From assembly GCA_002414705.1 (NCBI GenBank), contig DIAL01000157.1, positions 1 to 6,938 on the forward strand: 6,938 bases of DNA, written 5' to 3'. Below, piece after piece: positions 5,663 to 6,938 of this stretch (position 1 is the stretch's first letter; each line of letters opens with the position of its first letter). The notes under the pieces were generated by a model. That model made no database searches. It saw only the letters and a list, made by a program, of their open reading frames with translations, and was not told the DNA's origin. This DNA comes from Flavobacteriaceae bacterium UBA5079. GTDB taxonomy: Bacteria > Bacteroidota > Bacteroidia > Flavobacteriales > Flavobacteriaceae. The position numbers were made by a program, and so were the translations under genes.

Positions 5663-6859
5663 ATGTTAGAATTTTTTTCATCCTCTGCAAGAGTCGTTAA
5701 TACCAAAAGATGCGTAAATGAGTGTTTAGAGATCGCTTTAGGCGACTCAAACAAGAACAATGTGGACCTGTTAATTTTCAATGCGTCCATAGGTCATGAT
5801 TTTAATGATATATTATCAGAAACCAAATCTTTATATCCAAATGCCGATGTTGTTGCAGCATCTTGTTGTGGTATTATAGGCAAAGAAGGTGTTAGCGAAT
5901 CTATGAAAGATATGGGTTTGATGGCTGTAAAAGGCAAAGATTATGCACTTGCTGAGGTGGATGGTATTTTTGGTGTTAATTCCTACGAAAAAAGTGTTGA
6001 ATTAGCCAAGTCGCTTAAAAGCCAGAAAGATGGTATAAATATGATCTACTTTTTAGCATCTGGTATAGATATTAATAATTCAGATGTAATAAATGCTTTT
6101 GAGAGTGTGTTTGGTGAAGATGTTACTTTATTTGGAGCAACTTCATCTGATAATATGAAGGGCGTTATAAGCTATCAAGCTGTTAATAATAACGTTTATG
6201 AAAATGGTGCTTACGCTATTGGGTTTTCGGATTCCTCACTTAAAGTTCATACTAGAGCAACTCATGGTTTTGTTGCTCATGGAGATCCTTTAGTGGTTAC
6301 TAAATCAACAGGACATATTATACATGAGTTTAACAACAAACCTGCATGGCAGGAATATACCAGAGTCTTGGGTCTGGATAGTCAGGCCTCATGTGGCGAC
6401 ACCATACCAATTGGCGCATTAGGGGAGGAATTGAGTGTTGATTTGGCTCAAGAGTATGGAAACAGCCATATTTTAAGAGTGGTTACCAAGCATGACGGTG
6501 ATGATATGTATTATACAACTTCATGTCCGGTTAACACAAAACTTTGGATAACAGTAAGGGATGAAAATCTGATTTTTGATGAAATGGAAAGAATGACTAC
6601 CAATATGTTGCAAGATATAGGGGATGATGAAATTGTGTCCGTTTTCCATGCAGATTGTTTGGCAAGAGGACGTTTCTTGTTTAACAAAGTTTTTAAGGAG
6701 GAATTGGTAGCTAAAATGCAAAATCCTTTCTATAGGAACGGTCTTTGTCCACCATGGTTGGGTATGTATGGTTTTGGCGAATTTGCACGTTTAGGTGGTC
6801 AAAATCGGTACCATAATTATACAACAGCATTATATGTTATAACCAGGTCACGGAAATAG
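5663..6859 (+). CDS. FIST-domain protein (FIST_N plus FIST_C), predicted sensory protein
   Basis: A complete 398-residue soluble protein with no signal peptide or membrane helix. The N-terminal FIST half (about 30-220) shows the strand LLIFNASIG (36-44), the 'saG'-like turn ASCCGIIG (66-73), MIYFLASG (127-134) and LFGATSSDN (156-164). The FIST_C half (about 222-392) shows FNNKPAWQEYTRVLG (223-237), IPIGALG (248-254), FHADCLARGR (328-337), the GMYGFGEFA signature (367-375) and the closing HNYTTALYVI (384-393). FIST domains are predicted to bind small ligands, perhaps amino acids, and to pass the signal to partner proteins; direct proof is scarce. Eight cysteines are present (17, 21, 68, 69, 244, 288, 332, 362), including an adjacent pair. 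A second gene starts 26 bases downstream on the same strand, suggesting an operon. Start choice: the ATG at 5663 has no Shine-Dalgarno sequence, normal for the phylum, and no in-frame alternative of better quality is seen. Confidence 0.9.
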   Translation: MLEFFSSSARVVNTKRCVNECLEIALGDSNKNNVDLLIFNASIGHDFNDILSETKSLYPNADVVAASCCGIIGKEGVSESMKDMGLMAVKGKDYALAEVDGIFGVNSYEKSVELAKSLKSQKDGINMIYFLASGIDINNSDVINAFESVFGEDVTLFGATSSDNMKGVISYQAVNNNVYENGAYAIGFSDSSLKVHTRATHGFVAHGDPLVVTKSTGHIIHEFNNKPAWQEYTRVLGLDSQASCGDTIPIGALGEELSVDLAQEYGNSHILRVVTKHDGDDMYYTTSCPVNTKLWITVRDENLIFDEMERMTTNMLQDIGDDEIVSVFHADCLARGRFLFNKVFKEELVAKMQNPFYRNGLCPPWLGMYGFGEFARLGGQNRYHNYTTALYVITRSRK

Positions 6860-6885
6860 ATAGTAACTGTTATTGTTATATAGCT

Positions 6886-6938
6886 ATGAAAATAAAAGTT
6901 GAAGACACCATGATGGATAGTAAAGCTTTGCTTGCAGA
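6886..6938 (+). CDS. Start of a downstream gene, cut by the window end (product unknown)
   Basis: An ATG at 6886, 26 bases after the FIST stop, opens a frame that stays open to the window edge (17 full codons, beginning MKIKVEDTMMDSKALLA). Two further in-frame ATGs lie at 6910 and 6913. No terminator separates it from the FIST gene, so co-transcription is likely. The residues are polar and charged with no signal peptide, as expected for a cytoplasmic protein. A histidine kinase or other signalling protein would fit the usual FIST neighbourhood, but nothing in these 17 residues shows that. Confidence 0.5.
   Translation, partial: MKIKVEDTMMDSKALLA

Overview
The window is AT-rich chromosomal DNA from a member of the Bacteroidetes, most probably the family Flavobacteriaceae. 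Three things point there. Ribosome-binding sites of the Shine-Dalgarno type are mostly missing. Several promoter candidates fit the Bacteroidetes pattern (TTG or TTTG, about 18-21 bases, then TAnnTTTG). The proteins also resemble flavobacterial families: the Big_5-type lipoprotein, the ComF protein and the single-chain glycyl-tRNA synthetase. I cannot settle the genus. I see no mobile element, CRISPR array, tRNA or rRNA.

Left part (1-2564): the 3' end of a nitrilase-superfamily amidase gene (plus strand) runs tail-to-tail into a minus-strand pair, comF (TTG start at 2564) followed by a lipoprotein gene with an N-terminal Ig-like domain. The amidase and lipoprotein genes overlap by 14 bases at their 3' ends. 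comF and the lipoprotein gene lie close together and are probably co-transcribed.

Middle part (2565-5325): a 155-base divergent spacer holds a good promoter for a plus-strand gene of unknown function. That gene encodes a membrane-anchored coiled-coil protein with a beta-rich C-terminal domain. A hairpin terminator follows, and its T-run merges into a -7 element only four bases before the start codon of the glycyl-tRNA synthetase gene, which suggests a leaderless or nearly leaderless message. The synthetase gene is complete and ordinary. A perfect 11-bp hairpin with a T-run closes its transcript.

Right part (5326-6938): about 340 bases of very T-rich, TTTG-rich non-coding DNA precede a complete FIST-domain gene (a predicted small-ligand sensory protein). 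A second gene begins 26 bases after it and leaves the window after 17 codons. In other bacteria FIST proteins often sit beside histidine kinases or chemotaxis-type signalling genes, so this may be the start of a signalling operon, but the decisive gene lies outside the window.

Most of the window is housekeeping. The least explained items are the coiled-coil protein (2720-3604), the FIST operon with its long leader region, and the fused terminator/promoter before the synthetase gene.
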